Source of the DNA: Methylobacteriaceae bacterium | Lineage (GTDB): Bacteria; Pseudomonadota; Alphaproteobacteria; Rhizobiales; Beijerinckiaceae | Direction of reading: 5' to 3' | Length of the DNA: 64,000 nt | Assembly: GCA_020638195.1 (NCBI GenBank) | Contig: JACKJC010000002.1 | Coordinates: 496,001 to 560,000 of the forward strand | Part shown: positions 28,584-36,998 of the stretch, in pieces | Layout: every line of letters starts with the position of its first letter | Numbering within the stretch: position 1 is the stretch's first letter | The notes under the pieces: model-generated | The model's database searches: none | What the model was told of the DNA's origin: nothing | What the model saw: the letters and a program-made list of their open reading frames with translations, nothing else | Program-made: the position numbers and the translations under genes

Positions 28584-28839
28584 CTGTCTGTCTCCGTACT
28601 GACGATAGGCGACAAATAGGCTCCCGGTCGCAATGCGGAAGCGCCTTCCGCCCCGCCTTCCGTTTGCGCTCTTGCAAAGCGCCGAATCCGAAACTGGCCC
28701 GGCTCTTGCTTTTTGTTTCCTGTGGTCGCGCCCGTTAACCCTGTAGCAAGCAAACGGGACTGCAATCGAAGTCGTTGCAGCTCCGCCGGTCGAGGGCGGA
28801 CCGCAAGAGGAAGGGTCATCGAAATCATGTGAGGGCGAG

Positions 28840-29157
28840 ATGGTCGATAAAATGGGCGTAGAGGCCACGGACATTGGCCGCACCGGTCGCGTTTCGGAAG
28901 ATTTCCTGCGGCAACTGGCCGGCTGGGGTCTGACGACAGCCGAAATTCTTTACCGCATGCCCGACCATCCCTCGGTCCTGCAGAGCTACATCTGGCAGGA
29001 ATACGACGCGGCGCCGCATTTCCCGATCCTCAAGAAATTCCTGACTTTCTGGCGCGAGAAGCTGGACGGGCCGCTGTTCTCGGTGCGCATCGGGCACGAG
29101 CGGTTGATCCGGCCGGCCGAGATACGGACGATCGCGGCGGAGTTACGGTTTCATTGA
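28840..29157 (+). CDS. usg: Usg family protein
   Basis: 105 residues. It contains the conserved core GWGLTTAEILYRMPDHPSV, QSYIWQEYD and PRFPxLxxFLxFWxxxLDGPL-like segment (PHFPILKKFLTFWREKLDG). This identifies Usg, a small protein conserved in Alphaproteobacteria and often found near tryptophan-biosynthesis genes. Its function is unknown. No trp genes are nearby here. ATG 28840; a second ATG at 28852 is possible. Confidence 0.92.
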   Translation: MVDKMGVEATDIGRTGRVSEDFLRQLAGWGLTTAEILYRMPDHPSVLQSYIWQEYDAAPHFPILKKFLTFWREKLDGPLFSVRIGHERLIRPAEIRTIAAELRFH

Positions 29158-29222
29158 AAGCCCGGCGGCGCCTGGCGCGCCGTCAGTTCTTCAAGCGCGG
29201 CGACGCGTCGTGCGCCGCCCGC

Positions 29223-31382
29223 TCACGCCACCGCGCGGCTCTGTTCCTCGGCGCTTTCCTGGGCGCGAAGACGGCGCGTGATGTCGGCGGCCGAGACGGG
29301 CTTGGAGAAGAGATAGCCCTGCAATTCGTGACAGCCGAGCGCCTGCAGGAAGCGGTGCTGGTCGGCGCTTTCCACGCCCTCCGCCGTGACGGTGAGGCCG
29401 AGCGCACGGCCCAGATGCACGATCGAATGCACGATGATCGCGCCTTCGCCCGCCGTCTCCAGCGATTCCAGAAAGGTTTTGTCGATCTTGATCTTGTCGA
29501 AGGCGAACCGGCGTAAGTAGATCAAGCTCGAATAGCCCGTGCCGAAATCGTCGAGCGCGAGGCGGATGCCCATGGCGCGCAGGTCGATCATCGATTCCTC
29601 GGCGGCGTCGGCGTCAGACAGCAGCACGCTTTCAGTCAGTTCGAGCTCGAGCCGTTCCGGCTCGATGCCCGTCTCCTGCAGAAGCTTCTGGATATTCTCG
29701 CCGAAATCCTTCTGGCGGAATTGAACGGCCGAGACGTTGACGCCGACCTTGAGGCCGGGCCACAGGCGCATGTCGGTGAGCGCGCGGCGCAACACCCAGT
29801 CGCCGAGTGGCAGGATGAGATCGCATTCCTCCGCCAGAGCGACGAAATTCGCCGGCGAAATCAGGCCATGGACGGGATGGGGCCAGCGCACGAGCGATTC
29901 CACGCCGACCATGCGCTTGCCGGAAATGTCCATGATGGGCTGATACTGCAGCAACAGCGCGCCGGTCTCGATGGCGGTGCGCAGATCGTCCTCGACGACC
30001 TTGCGCATGCGCAACTGGTCGCCGACCTTCTGCTCGAAGAACGCATAGCGGTTGCGGCCCTCGTTCTTGGCCCTGTAGAGCGCGACATCGGCGCGGCGCA
30101 AGAGCTCCGCCGCCGAATCGGCGTCCTGCGGGCAGAGCGCGATGCCTATCGACAGGCCGACATAGACCTTGCGGTCGTCGATCTCGAAGGGTTCGGCGAG
30201 CGCGTCGATAATCCGGCGGGCGAGCATTTCGACGTCGCGTGGACCGACCACGTCGGTCTGCACGATGCCGAAATCATCGGCGTCGAGACGCGCCAGGCGG
30301 CCGGAGGCGCGCAACAGATTGCCCAATCGATGGGCGAGCGCGCACATTACCTTGTCACCGGCCTCGCGACCGAACGTGTCGTTTATTTCCTGGAACCGGT
30401 CGCAGTTGAGGCGGAGTATGGCGGCGCCGTGCTCGTTGACCGTGCGTCGGACGCGCTCGATCTCGCTTTCGAGCAGGCGCGTGAACAGGGAGTGATTGGG
30501 CAGGCCGGTGAGGGGGTCCTGACCGACGGCGTCCAAGGTCTGCGCCTCGTCGTCGGCGGCCTCCACCGTCACGCGTCGTGCGTGAACGACCGTGAAGGCG
30601 GCGAAAATGACGGCGAAGACGATCAGCAGCCAGGCGACGCTGCCGACCAGGAGTTCGCCCGGACGGCGCGGTTGCCAGACGAGCGCCTGGGCCTTCCCGT
30701 CGGGCGCGGGGACGAGCTCGACGACCGCCGCGCCTTCGGGCGCTTGGGCGGCGGGCATGATTTCGAGACGCATCGTGTCGGCGACGCGGGCAAGCGCGGC
30801 GAGCGCGGCCGTGTCGATCGGACGTATGCCGACGAGCGCCAGCCGGGTCGCTTCAGCGCCGGTATAAGGCACGATGGATACGAAAGCCGGACGCCCGCCA
30901 GGAAAGGCGATCGCGCTGCGCGGCGCGCCCCAGGACGTTTCGGCGGCGCGGCCGGCGAGCGGCCCGCGCAACCCCACGTCGGCCGCGCCGGTTTCCGCCG
31001 CGAGGGGCATGATCGCGCGCAGGAGGTCCGCCAGGTCGACGTCGACGCCGCGTGCAGGCGGCAAATCGCGGGCGAGATCGATCAAATAGGCGTCGCCCGC
31101 GAGCCGGACGGGCTCTGCGGCCTGAAGCCGCGCCTGCGCCATCGGCTGGGGCAGGCGATCGGCGCGCAGGCGCATGTCTTCGGCAAAGCTGACGCGCGCG
31201 GCTTCCAGCGCCGCGGCGACGGCGCCGGTTTCGGTGCGGGTCTCGGCCAGATTGGCGCGTTCACGCGAGACGAATAGCGCCCCCGCCAGAGCGAATAGGG
31301 TCAGGCAGACGATGACGCTCACGCCGAACAGGCTGCGTTCGCCGTGCGCGAGGCGCGCGTTCTTTTCGGGAAGGGCGATCAT
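29223..31382 (-). CDS. Membrane GGDEF-EAL protein, degenerate GGDEF, probable c-di-GMP phosphodiesterase
   Basis: 719 residues: membrane helix (about 18-40), a periplasmic sensor region of about 200 residues, a second helix (about 247-268), a GGDEF domain and an EAL domain. The GGDEF motif reads DADDF (367-371), so cyclase activity is unlikely. The EAL domain has ESL at 495-497, DDFGTGYSS at 611-619 and TAEGVES at 666-672, so metal and catalytic residues look intact. It probably hydrolyses c-di-GMP, with the GGDEF domain as a possible GTP sensor (family precedent). The periplasmic part matches no domain I recognise. Confidence 0.93.
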   Translation of the reverse strand: MIALPEKNARLAHGERSLFGVSVIVCLTLFALAGALFVSRERANLAETRTETGAVAAALEAARVSFAEDMRLRADRLPQPMAQARLQAAEPVRLAGDAYLIDLARDLPPARGVDVDLADLLRAIMPLAAETGAADVGLRGPLAGRAAETSWGAPRSAIAFPGGRPAFVSIVPYTGAEATRLALVGIRPIDTAALAALARVADTMRLEIMPAAQAPEGAAVVELVPAPDGKAQALVWQPRRPGELLVGSVAWLLIVFAVIFAAFTVVHARRVTVEAADDEAQTLDAVGQDPLTGLPNHSLFTRLLESEIERVRRTVNEHGAAILRLNCDRFQEINDTFGREAGDKVMCALAHRLGNLLRASGRLARLDADDFGIVQTDVVGPRDVEMLARRIIDALAEPFEIDDRKVYVGLSIGIALCPQDADSAAELLRRADVALYRAKNEGRNRYAFFEQKVGDQLRMRKVVEDDLRTAIETGALLLQYQPIMDISGKRMVGVESLVRWPHPVHGLISPANFVALAEECDLILPLGDWVLRRALTDMRLWPGLKVGVNVSAVQFRQKDFGENIQKLLQETGIEPERLELELTESVLLSDADAAEESMIDLRAMGIRLALDDFGTGYSSLIYLRRFAFDKIKIDKTFLESLETAGEGAIIVHSIVHLGRALGLTVTAEGVESADQHRFLQALGCHELQGYLFSKPVSAADITRRLRAQESAEEQSRAVA

Positions 31383-31481
31383 GAACGGTCCGCAGTGTGC
31401 ACCCTGCGAAATTAGTCATCGTTCGTTAACGACAGGTATGGATTGCGGCGATAATTGCCGCGAACGGCGCCGCAATCGCGC

Positions 31482-32174
31482 TCAGAGAAGCCGCAGCCCC
31501 TTGAAGCTCGCGTGGCCGTGCTTTCCGATGATGAGATGGTCGTGCACCACGATGCCCATCAGGCCCGAAATCGTGACGATCTCCTCGGTCATGCGGATGT
31601 CGGCCTTCGACGGGGTCGGATCGCCGGATGGATGGTTATGCGCAAGCACGAGGGCCGTCGAACCCAGTTCCAGCGCGCGGCGCACGATCTCGCGGGGGTA
31701 GACCGGCGTATGATCGACCGTGCCGACCGACATGACCTCGTCGGCGAGAAGCGCGTTCTTCTTGTCGAGGAAGAGGACGCGGAATTCCTCGCGCTCGGCG
31801 TAGCCCATGGCCGCGCGGCAATAGTCGATGACGTCCTTGAAGGAGGAGAGCACCTGACGGTGCTGGACGCTCTCGCGGGCGAGCCGCTTGGCGGCGGCCT
31901 CGACGATCTTGAAGTCGACGATCGAGGCCTCGCCCAGATCGCCGCTTTCGCGCAGGCGATCGGGCCGGGCGGTCATGACTTCCGCGAACGACCCGTGGCG
32001 TTTGATCAGCGCTTTCGCGAGCGGCTTGACGTCGCGACGCGGGATCGATCGAAACAGCAGGAGTTCGAGCAATTCGTAATCGGCGAGCGCGTCCGGCCCC
32101 GCCTCGAGAAAGCGCGCCCGTAGCCGCTGCCGGTGGCCGTGATAGTGCTTTTCGTCCTCGTTCTCGCCGGCCAT
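31482..32174 (-). CDS. radC: RadC/JAB-domain protein
   Basis: 230 residues. An N-terminal helix-hairpin-helix region (LADYELLELLLFRSIPRRDVKPLAKALI) is followed by a JAMM-type metal-binding domain ending in LAHNHPSGDPTPSKADI, the RadC signature. The historical DNA-repair role is doubtful and the cellular function is not settled. ATG 32172-32174 was chosen because family homology begins about ten residues later. It lies 7 bp after map on the same strand and probably shares its transcript. Confidence 0.93.
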   Translation of the reverse strand: MAGENEDEKHYHGHRQRLRARFLEAGPDALADYELLELLLFRSIPRRDVKPLAKALIKRHGSFAEVMTARPDRLRESGDLGEASIVDFKIVEAAAKRLARESVQHRQVLSSFKDVIDYCRAAMGYAEREEFRVLFLDKKNALLADEVMSVGTVDHTPVYPREIVRRALELGSTALVLAHNHPSGDPTPSKADIRMTEEIVTISGLMGIVVHDHLIIGKHGHASFKGLRLL

Positions 32175-32181
32175 GGCGGAT

Positions 32182-33009
32182 TTACGCGGCCTGCAGCGGC
32201 GGGTGGTCCAGCTTTTTCGGCGAGAGCGTGAAGATTTCCACGCCATCCTCGGTGACGCCGACCGTATGCTCGAATTGCGCCGACAGAGACCGGTCGCGCG
32301 TGACCGCCGTCCAGCCGTCGGACAGGATTTTCACATGCGGGCGGCCGAGGTTGATCATCGGCTCGATGGTGAAGAACATGCCTGGCTTGAGCTCGACGCC
32401 TTCGCCGCGCCGGCCGTAGTGCAGGATGTTGGGTTCGTCGTGGAAGAGACGGCCGAGGCCGTGGCCGCAGAAATCGCGCACGACGGTGCAGCGCTCGCTT
32501 TCGGCATATTGCTGGATGGCGAAGCCGATGTCGCCGGTGTGGGCGCCGGGCTTCGTGACCGCGATCCCGCGCAACAGCGATTCGTAGGTGACGTCGACCA
32601 GCCGTTCGGCGCGACGCGGAATGGCACCGACACCGTACATGCGGCTGGAATCGCCGTGCCAGCCGTCGAGGATGAGCGTGACGTCGATATTGACGATGTC
32701 GCCTTCACGGAGCGGCTTGTCGTCGGGGATGCCGTGGCAGACGACGTGATTGATCGAGGTGCAGATCGACTTGCGATAGCCGCGATAGTCGAGCGGGGCT
32801 GGGTAGGCGCCATGGTCCATGGCGAACTCGAAGGCGAGATTGTCGAGCCGCGCGGTGGTGACGCCCGGCTTGACCTCGTCCACGAGCATGTCGAGCGCTT
32901 GCGCCGTCAGGCGGCCCGCCTTGCGCATGCCCTCGAAATCCGCCGGCCCGTGCAGCTTGATCTGGCCGGTCTTGCGGCCAGCGGCGAGCGAGGCGTCGAC
33001 AAAGGTCAT
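32182..33009 (-). CDS. map: Methionine aminopeptidase, type I
   Basis: 275 residues. Removes N-terminal methionine from nascent proteins. Metal ligands are seen in VNIDVTLILDGWHGD (two Asp), FCGHGLGRLFHDEP (His), FFTIEPMINLG (Glu) and SAQFEHTVGVT (Glu). NHVVCHGIPDD contains the substrate-contact His. ATG 33007-33009 is preceded by GGAGACATG; an in-frame start further upstream lacks homology. It diverges from the FkbM gene and is followed closely by radC. Confidence 0.96.
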   Translation of the reverse strand: MTFVDASLAAGRKTGQIKLHGPADFEGMRKAGRLTAQALDMLVDEVKPGVTTARLDNLAFEFAMDHGAYPAPLDYRGYRKSICTSINHVVCHGIPDDKPLREGDIVNIDVTLILDGWHGDSSRMYGVGAIPRRAERLVDVTYESLLRGIAVTKPGAHTGDIGFAIQQYAESERCTVVRDFCGHGLGRLFHDEPNILHYGRRGEGVELKPGMFFTIEPMINLGRPHVKILSDGWTAVTRDRSLSAQFEHTVGVTEDGVEIFTLSPKKLDHPPLQAA

Positions 33010-33131
33010 CAATACATGTCTCCGGGCGGATTTCCTCCTATTTAGGGGAAAGCGCCGCCCGCGCAAAGGCTGCCGCTGGCAGCCGTCCGCCATGCATGGT
33101 AGAGCGGCGCGAGACGCAATTCCCGCCCGGC

Positions 33132-33980
33132 ATGCCGCACAGACAGACCAACGACCTCCAGGCGTTCGGCGCCCATACGCCACGTGGCGCGCTCGCCCGG
33201 ATCATCGCGGCTGCCCGGCGCGCGCCGGAAGGCTGGGCTGGCCGCCGGTTCGCCTATTTCTTGCGCGCGCTGGGCGTGAAGGCGTTGCGCGGCCGGCCCG
33301 TGGACGTGGAATCGCTCGGCGCCAGGATGCGTCTCTATCCGGCCGACAATGTCAGCGAAAAGCGGATGCTGTTCACGCCGCAATATTTCGACGCCGCGGA
33401 ACTGGATTACCTTTCGCAGCGGATCACGCCCGATTTCGTCTTCGTCGACGTCGGCGCCAATGTCGGCGGCTACAGCCTGTTCGTGGCGGCGTGCGCGGGA
33501 GCGGCGGCGCGCATTCTCGCCATCGAGCCACAGCCGGAAATCCACGAGCGCCTCGTCTACAACGTGCGCCAGAACGATTTCGCCACGGTGAAGACGCTGG
33601 AATGCGCCGCGGCCGATTGCGACGGCGAGGTCACCATGTTCCTCGACAGCCGCAACCGCGGCGACAGCTCGATCCGCATCGTCCCGAATTTCGACGGCGG
33701 ACGCCTCACCGTGCGCGCGCGTCGGCTCGCCGACATTCTCGAAGGCGAGGGACTTGACCGGATCGACGCCATGAAGCTCGATTGCGAAGGCGCCGAGGAT
33801 CTGATCCTCGAGCCATTCCTGCGCGCCGCGCCGCGCCGGCTGTGGCCCGCGACGATGATCGTCGAGCACATGCCGGAGCGCTGGAGCATCGACCTGCCGG
33901 CCTTCATCGAGGCGCAGGGCTATCGCGCGACGCTGCGGACGAAGCACAATCTGGTCTACGAACGCCAGTTTGCGGAATGA
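33132..33980 (+). CDS. FkbM-family methyltransferase
   Basis: About 282 residues. S-adenosylmethionine-binding motif VFVDVGANVGGYSLF, acidic end of strand 2 (ILAIEPQPE), and the FkbM features DAMKLDCEGAEDLIL and LVYE at the end. FkbM methyltransferases O-methylate sugars, polyketides or peptides; the substrate is open. The start is uncertain: ATG 33132 or 33096, neither with a good ribosome-binding site. No sugar or surface-polymer genes flank it. Confidence 0.85.
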   Translation: MPHRQTNDLQAFGAHTPRGALARIIAAARRAPEGWAGRRFAYFLRALGVKALRGRPVDVESLGARMRLYPADNVSEKRMLFTPQYFDAAELDYLSQRITPDFVFVDVGANVGGYSLFVAACAGAAARILAIEPQPEIHERLVYNVRQNDFATVKTLECAAADCDGEVTMFLDSRNRGDSSIRIVPNFDGGRLTVRARRLADILEGEGLDRIDAMKLDCEGAEDLILEPFLRAAPRRLWPATMIVEHMPERWSIDLPAFIEAQGYRATLRTKHNLVYERQFAE

Positions 33981-34000
33981 CGAGGGACGGAACGAGCGGC

Positions 34001-34753
34001 ATGAACGACAAGACCGAAATCACGGCTTCCGTCCTCGTCATCGGCGATGAGATCCTGTCGGGGCGCACGAAAGACAAGAACATCGGCTATATCGCCGACT
34101 ATCTCATGCAGATCGGCATCGATCTGCGCGAGGTGCGCATCGTGCCCGATGTCGAGCAGGAGATCGTCGATGCGGTGAACGCGCTGCGCGCTCGCTATAC
34201 CTATGTCTTCACCACCGGCGGCATCGGCCCGACGCATGACGACATTACCGCCGACAGCGTGGCCAAGGCCTTTGGAGTCGGTATTTCCGAGCATCCGCGT
34301 GCGATCGAACTGCTGCTGACGCGCATCAAGCCGGAAGATCTCAACGAGGCGCGCCGGCGCATGGCGCGCATTCCGCATGGCGCGGAGCTCGTCGAAAACC
34401 GCGTGTCGACCGCGCCCGGCTTCATGATCGGCAATGTCGTCGTCATGGCCGGCGTGCCCTCGATCATGCAGGCCATGCTCGACAACGTCACGCCGCGGCT
34501 GAAGACAGGCGTGAAGATGCTGATGGAGACGGTGCAGGCCGACAGCGTGCCGGAAGGCGCTTACGCGGCAGGTCTGGGCGCGATCGCGGAAAAATATCCG
34601 GACTGCTCGATAGGCTCCTATCCGTCGTTCACGACGGGCAAGTTCATGAACCAGATCGTCGTGCGTTCGAAGAACGCGGAGTCGCTCGCCGCCGCGCTAG
34701 CAGAAGTGCGCGTGTTGATCGACACGCTGATTTCCGCACGCGCGCGCGCATGA
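34001..34753 (+). CDS. CinA N-terminal-like (MoCF-domain) protein
   Basis: 250 residues containing the CinA/MoCF domain: ASVLVIGDEILSGRTKDKN, FTTGGIGPTHDDITADSVAKAFG and APGFMIGNVVVMAGVPSIM. It lacks the C-terminal NMN-deamidase domain of full CinA, so it is the short form often called competence/damage-inducible protein A-like. The domain is thought to bind pterins or act as an ADP-ribose pyrophosphatase. It overlaps a possible start of the next gene. Confidence 0.9.
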   Translation: MNDKTEITASVLVIGDEILSGRTKDKNIGYIADYLMQIGIDLREVRIVPDVEQEIVDAVNALRARYTYVFTTGGIGPTHDDITADSVAKAFGVGISEHPRAIELLLTRIKPEDLNEARRRMARIPHGAELVENRVSTAPGFMIGNVVVMAGVPSIMQAMLDNVTPRLKTGVKMLMETVQADSVPEGAYAAGLGAIAEKYPDCSIGSYPSFTTGKFMNQIVVRSKNAESLAAALAEVRVLIDTLISARARA

Positions 34754-34770
34754 TCGCTAGGGCAGGCGCC

Positions 34771-35274
34771 ATGTCGTCCGACAAGATGTTTCCGGTCTCC
34801 TGGGACCAGTTCCATCGCGATGCGCGCGCGCTCGCCTGGCGCCTGGCGGGCATGGAGTTTTCCGCCATGGTGGCCGTCACGCGCGGGGGCCTGGTTCCGG
34901 CCGCGATTATTGCGCGCGAACTCGGCCTGCGCGTGATCGAAACGCTTTCGGTGTCGAGCTACGGCGGCGGCGAAGGCGGAACGCCCGAGCAGGCGCAAGG
35001 GGCCTTACGCATTCTGAAGCCCGTTGCGGCGGAGCTTCTGACGACGCAAGGGCAGGGCGTGCTGGTCGTCGACGATCTCGTCGACACAGGCGCCACGGCG
35101 CGGCTGGTGCGCGAGCTGCTGCCCAAGGCGCATCTGGCGACGGTCTACGCCAAGCCCGCCGGCCGGCCGCTGGTCGACACGTTCATCACGGAAGTTTCGC
35201 AGGACACCTGGATCAATTTCCCTTGGGACCTGCAGCTGTCCTTCGCGCCGCCGATCGGCAAGGCCGGCGGATAG
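34771..35274 (+). CDS. gpt: Xanthine phosphoribosyltransferase
   Basis: 167 residues. Converts xanthine/guanine and PRPP to the nucleotides in purine salvage. PRPP-binding motif VLVVDDLVDTGATAR and the FPVSWDQFHRDARALAWRL N-terminus fit Gpt. An in-frame ATG at 34750 overlaps the CinA-like stop (ATGA), but ATG 34771, after AGGGCAGG, gives the usual family length. tRNA-Leu begins 35 bp downstream. Confidence 0.92.
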   Translation: MSSDKMFPVSWDQFHRDARALAWRLAGMEFSAMVAVTRGGLVPAAIIARELGLRVIETLSVSSYGGGEGGTPEQAQGALRILKPVAAELLTTQGQGVLVVDDLVDTGATARLVRELLPKAHLATVYAKPAGRPLVDTFITEVSQDTWINFPWDLQLSFAPPIGKAGG

Positions 35275-35309
35275 CGCGGGGCGACGACTCCCGCTACAAG
35301 CACACCAGC

Positions 35310-35395
35310 GCGGACGTGGCGAAACTGGTAGACGCAAGGGACTTAAAATCCCTCGGGCAACCCCCGTGCGGGTTCGATCCCCGCCGTCCGCACCA
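35310..35395 (+). tRNA. tRNA-Leu (anticodon UAA)
   Basis: 86 nt with an encoded CCA. The acceptor stem GCGGACG pairs with CGTCCGC. The anticodon stem AGGGA/TCCCT holds the loop CTTAAAA, giving anticodon TAA. The D-arm GGCGAAACTGGTAGACGC and the T-arm GGTTCGATCC are typical, and a long variable arm (CTCGGGCAACCCCCGT region) confirms a class II leucine tRNA. It reads UUA codons, which should be rare in this G+C-rich genome. Confidence 0.97.
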
Positions 35396-35415
35396 TTCTC
35401 GCGCGACGCTCGCGC

Positions 35416-35850
35416 TTACTCGTCGAGTTCGGCGATCGCCAGCGTGTCGGGAAATTCCGAGTATTCGCAGATCAGCCCGTCGCGCAGTTGCAGGAAATTG
35501 CAGATTGCGACGTCGGCGACCTTGCCGTTGCCGCGGTGGCGCAAGCGCGTCGTGCGCTTGAGCGCGGCGCGGTCGCCTTCGACCGTGAGGAAATCGATCC
35601 TCGATCCCAGGCTCTCGTAGGTCACGTAAAGCGCCTGCAGCATTTCGGCGCAGGCTTCGCGGCCCTCGCGGCGCTGCGCCAGCAGATAATATCGCCACGT
35701 GCCGCCGGCATAAACGACGTCGGGCGTGAAGTAAGCCGCGACGCCCGCCACGTCGCCCTTCGAGCAGAGTTCGAGCACCGTGGCGAAGCGCTGTTCGAGC
35801 AGGGCGCGGTCGAGTTCGGCGATTTGGCGGGAAACCGATGATGCCTGCAT
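35416..35850 (-). CDS. SnoaL/NTF2-like protein, copy 1
   Basis: 144 residues, one NTF2-like alpha+beta barrel: an N-terminal helix (IAELDRALLEQRFATVLELC), then TPDVVYAGG, a central helix and three long strands ending ICEYSEFPDTLAIAELDE. It is clearly related to the next two genes (shared E-x-PDT end, R-x-R-x2-G strand). SnoaL-like proteins include cyclases, isomerases and ligand-binding domains; I see no proof of catalysis. It is transcribed towards tRNA-Leu. Confidence 0.82.
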   Translation of the reverse strand: MQASSVSRQIAELDRALLEQRFATVLELCSKGDVAGVAAYFTPDVVYAGGTWRYYLLAQRREGREACAEMLQALYVTYESLGSRIDFLTVEGDRAALKRTTRLRHRGNGKVADVAICNFLQLRDGLICEYSEFPDTLAIAELDE

Positions 35851-35858
35851 GGTCGCTT

Positions 35859-36299
35859 TCAGCCGTCAGAAGCGTCGAGGCGAGCGAAAGCTTCGGTGTC
35901 GGGATATTCGGCGAATTCAACGATCAGGCCGTCGCGAAATCGAACGAAATTCCACATGTCGATGTCGACGGCGCGGCCGGTGCCGCGATTGCGGATGCGG
36001 GTCGTGCGATGGAGCGCGACCTGATCGCCGTCGATCAGGAGCTTGTTGAGGCGCGAGCCGAGGTTCTCGTAATTCACATTCACCTGGCGCACGAGATCGG
36101 CGCAGGCCTCGATGCCCCGATACTCGGCATGGAAGGGCGCGGCGCGGCCGATGCCGGTCTTGAAGACGATGTCCGGCGCGGCATAGCGGACAAGGCCGTC
36201 GACATCGCCGGCGGCGCGCAATTCGATAAGCTTCGCGATGCAGGCTTCGATGCGCGCACGCGCCTCCTGCTGCGCCTCGCGTGTCGTTGCGTTCTCCAC
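35859..36299 (-). CDS. SnoaL/NTF2-like protein, copy 2
   Basis: 146 residues. NTF2-like fold with an N-terminal helix (ARIEACIAKLIELRAAGDVDG), APDIVFKTG, and the end LIVEFAEYPDTEAFARLD, parallel to the neighbouring copies. GTG 36299 was chosen because GGAGAGG sits just upstream and the length then equals the paralogues; ATG codons at 36347 or 36371 lack a ribosome-binding site. It ends 8 bp before copy 1. Confidence 0.78.
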   Translation of the reverse strand: MENATTREAQQEARARIEACIAKLIELRAAGDVDGLVRYAAPDIVFKTGIGRAAPFHAEYRGIEACADLVRQVNVNYENLGSRLNKLLIDGDQVALHRTTRIRNRGTGRAVDIDMWNFVRFRDGLIVEFAEYPDTEAFARLDASDG

Positions 36300-36455
36300 G
36301 TCCCTCTCCGCAGGGTTCGGACCGCTTGGGCGGACCGGACCTGTCATCCTAATCGGCCGCCGTCGCGCCAACGATCCCGCGACGCGATGGAAAAATACGA
36401 AACACTTTCAAACGAAACGAGGCAATCCCGGTGAGTATAGACAATCGGATGATGA

Positions 36456-36893
36456 TCAATTCGCGAGCAGACGCTTCACTGCCAGAGTATCCGGGTATTC
36501 GACGATTTCGACAATCTCGCCGCCCCTGAACCGCGTGTAGCTGCAGATGATGACTTCCTCGATCCGGCCGCAGCCGCGCTCGCGGAATCTCATCCTCCGG
36601 CAAGCGGCGACCTGTTCGCCCTCGATGATGAGGTAGAGAATTTCCGTCTCGACATGCTGCACCATCGCATTGAGCTGATGCGCCCATTCAAGGCAGGCGT
36701 CACGCCCATCGCGGCGGACGTCGACGGGCTTTTCAAACCAGGTCTTGCCCGAATACACGCAATCATGCGCCAGCAGGGAGGCAAGGCTGGTAACCTCGCC
36801 GCGGCTGCGCAGTTCCCACAAAGCGCGAACGCGCTGCTCGATGAGTTCGCGATCGAGCGAGGCGAGCTGGTTGTTTGCGTCAGAGGTAAGCAC
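36456..36893 (-). CDS. SnoaL/NTF2-like protein, copy 3
   Basis: About 145 residues. Same layout as the two downstream copies: LASLDRELIEQRVRALWELRSRGEV, then AHDCVYSG, strands with RRMRFRERGCG and the end EIVEIVEYPDTLAVKRLL. The start is uncertain; GTG 36893 gives the same length as the paralogues, while an ATG at 36938 would add 15 residues. It lies 157 bp upstream of copy 2 and downstream of the flavin monooxygenase on the same strand. Confidence 0.75.
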   Translation of the reverse strand: MLTSDANNQLASLDRELIEQRVRALWELRSRGEVTSLASLLAHDCVYSGKTWFEKPVDVRRDGRDACLEWAHQLNAMVQHVETEILYLIIEGEQVAACRRMRFRERGCGRIEEVIICSYTRFRGGEIVEIVEYPDTLAVKRLLAN

Positions 36894-36998
36894 GTTTGGC
36901 CGGCGGTCCTTGCTTGCGCATAAGCAGTTTCGCACCATTCCGGCTTGCTTGGCCGATGTCAAACCGGGCGGTCAATGTCGCCGGAGGTTGTGTTCCTT

